Shown one piece after another: positions 63,358-64,000 of a stretch of DNA of 64,000 nt; the stretch's first letter is position 1, and each line of letters begins with the position of its first letter. A program made the position numbers and the translations under genes. Below the pieces are notes generated by a model, which was not told where the DNA came from, made no database searches, and saw only the letters and a list, made by a program, of their open reading frames with translations. The stretch spans positions 1 through 64,000 of the forward strand of contig JAGMBO010000022.1 in assembly GCA_023129715.1 (NCBI GenBank), in the 5' to 3' direction. This DNA is from Candidatus Eiseniibacteriota bacterium. Its GTDB lineage: Bacteria; Eisenbacteria; RBG-16-71-46; CAIMUX01; WJJG01.

Positions 63358-64000
63358 CTACTCACTCGCCAGGCGGATCTTGCGCCGCAGCTTGGCGTAC
63401 TCGCCGTACTCGACGAATCTAATGTTCTCATCCAACAGCCAGCGCGTCTTCGGCGCCAGATCCTGAACTTCGAGAATGCGCTCACGAACGGTCAGGACGA
63501 AGGCATCACTGCCGGCGCCCGAGCCGTAGGAGCACATCAGGATCCGGTCGCCCGGCTTGGCGACATCGAGCACCGCCGTCAAGCCGATCGGGGAGGCGCC
63601 GGAATAGGTGTTGCCCAGCAGCGGAACCACGCGGCCGGTCTCGATCTGCTCGGGCGTGAACCCGAGCCGCTTGCCGATTCGCTTGGGGAACTTGCCGTTG
63701 GGCTGATGGAAGATCACGTGCTGGAAGTCACTCGGCGTCATCCCCGCCTTCTTCAGAATCCCGGCCACGGCGCCGGTGACGATCCGGAAGTAGGCGGGTT
63801 CGCCGGTGAAGCGGCCGCCATGGGAGGGGTAGAACTGGTGCTCGCGCCGCCAGAAATCGGGCGTATCGGTCATGAACGAGTAGGTCTCATCGACGGTGGC
63901 GACAATGCGCTCCTCGTCGGCACCCATGATGAACGCCGCGGCGCCGGCAGCGGCGGAGTATTCGAGCGCATCACCGGGCGCCCCCTGAGAGGTATCACCG
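63358..64000 (-). CDS. HMG-CoA synthase, partial (runs off the right edge)
   Basis: The C-terminal 213 codons are in the window, and the frame stays open to the edge. APGDALEYSAAAGAAAF, IVATVDETYSFMTDTPDFWR, VIFHQPNGKFPKRIG (conserved active-site His) and LLGNTYSGASPIGLTAVLD match archaeal-type hydroxymethylglutaryl-CoA synthase. It adds acetyl-CoA to acetoacetyl-CoA. The catalytic Cys lies beyond the window. With thiolase and DUF35 it forms the archaeal-type complex. Confidence 0.9.
   Translation of the reverse strand, partial: GDTSQGAPGDALEYSAAAGAAAFIMGADEERIVATVDETYSFMTDTPDFWRREHQFYPSHGGRFTGEPAYFRIVTGAVAGILKKAGMTPSDFQHVIFHQPNGKFPKRIGKRLGFTPEQIETGRVVPLLGNTYSGASPIGLTAVLDVAKPGDRILMCSYGSGAGSDAFVLTVRERILEVQDLAPKTRWLLDENIRFVEYGEYAKLRRKIRLASE

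Overview
The window is high-GC bacterial DNA with about 50 genes, roughly half on each strand. There are no rRNA or tRNA genes, no CRISPR array and no intact transposon. Several traits suggest an uncultured, envelope-rich Gram-negative lineage of the FCB or Eisenbacteria/Latescibacteria/Gemmatimonadota kind: many lipoproteins and outer-membrane barrels (including a CBM9-like/DUF5916-type barrel), a kinase-TolB-TPR signalling protein, a winged-helix/TolB-propeller membrane regulator, and TTG/GTG starts with strong Shine-Dalgarno sites. The taxon is inferred from gene content only.

1-9107: a hicB antitoxin gene behind a stunted hicA, a small uncharacterised gene, a Ser/Thr kinase, a small SpoT-type HD hydrolase converging on a HigA-HTH/ImmA-peptidase protein, and a one-carbon pair made of a MetH-like protein with a broken homocysteine domain coupled to MetF. 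9108-24741: envelope and regulatory genes, namely a DUF5916 barrel, lipoproteins, a membrane wHTH-propeller regulator, a remnant ABC-2 permease, a DUF4932-type zincin and a Fur-family regulator.

24845-31123 (minus strand) is the most unusual block. It encodes a complete FkbH/FkbI/FkbJ/FkbK-type set for making glyceryl- and hydroxymalonyl-ACP, together with a phosphopantetheinyl transferase, a polyprenyl-phosphate glycosyltransferase and a NeuD/PglD-like acyltransferase. No polyketide synthase is present. Divergently, 31251-38993 (plus) carries an ADP-forming acyl-CoA synthetase, two glycosyltransferases, an S41 peptidase and a sugar-nucleotide epimerase, followed by a DxD protein on the minus strand. 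I infer that this locus decorates a surface glycan or glycolipid with a C3 acyl group.

40592-55638: cysteine synthase, lipoproteins, a UDG-family protein, a small-Hsp-like/DnaJ pair, a barrel/lipoprotein pair, a heterodimeric ABC exporter with one degenerate ATP site, and a Kelch lipoprotein. 55961-64000 (minus): HMG-CoA synthase (cut by the window edge), thiolase, a DUF35 OB-fold protein, an enoyl-CoA hydratase, then biotin carboxylase, a GcdA/PccB-type carboxyltransferase, a biotin carrier and a TSUP permease. Together these can link acetyl-CoA, HMG-CoA, 3-methylglutaconyl-CoA and 3-methylcrotonyl-CoA.

A recurring oddity is short tandem repeats (11, 12, 18, 25 and 27 bp) lying just upstream of start codons or in linkers, and low-complexity Ala/Gly/Pro/Thr-rich inserts inside otherwise ordinary enzymes.
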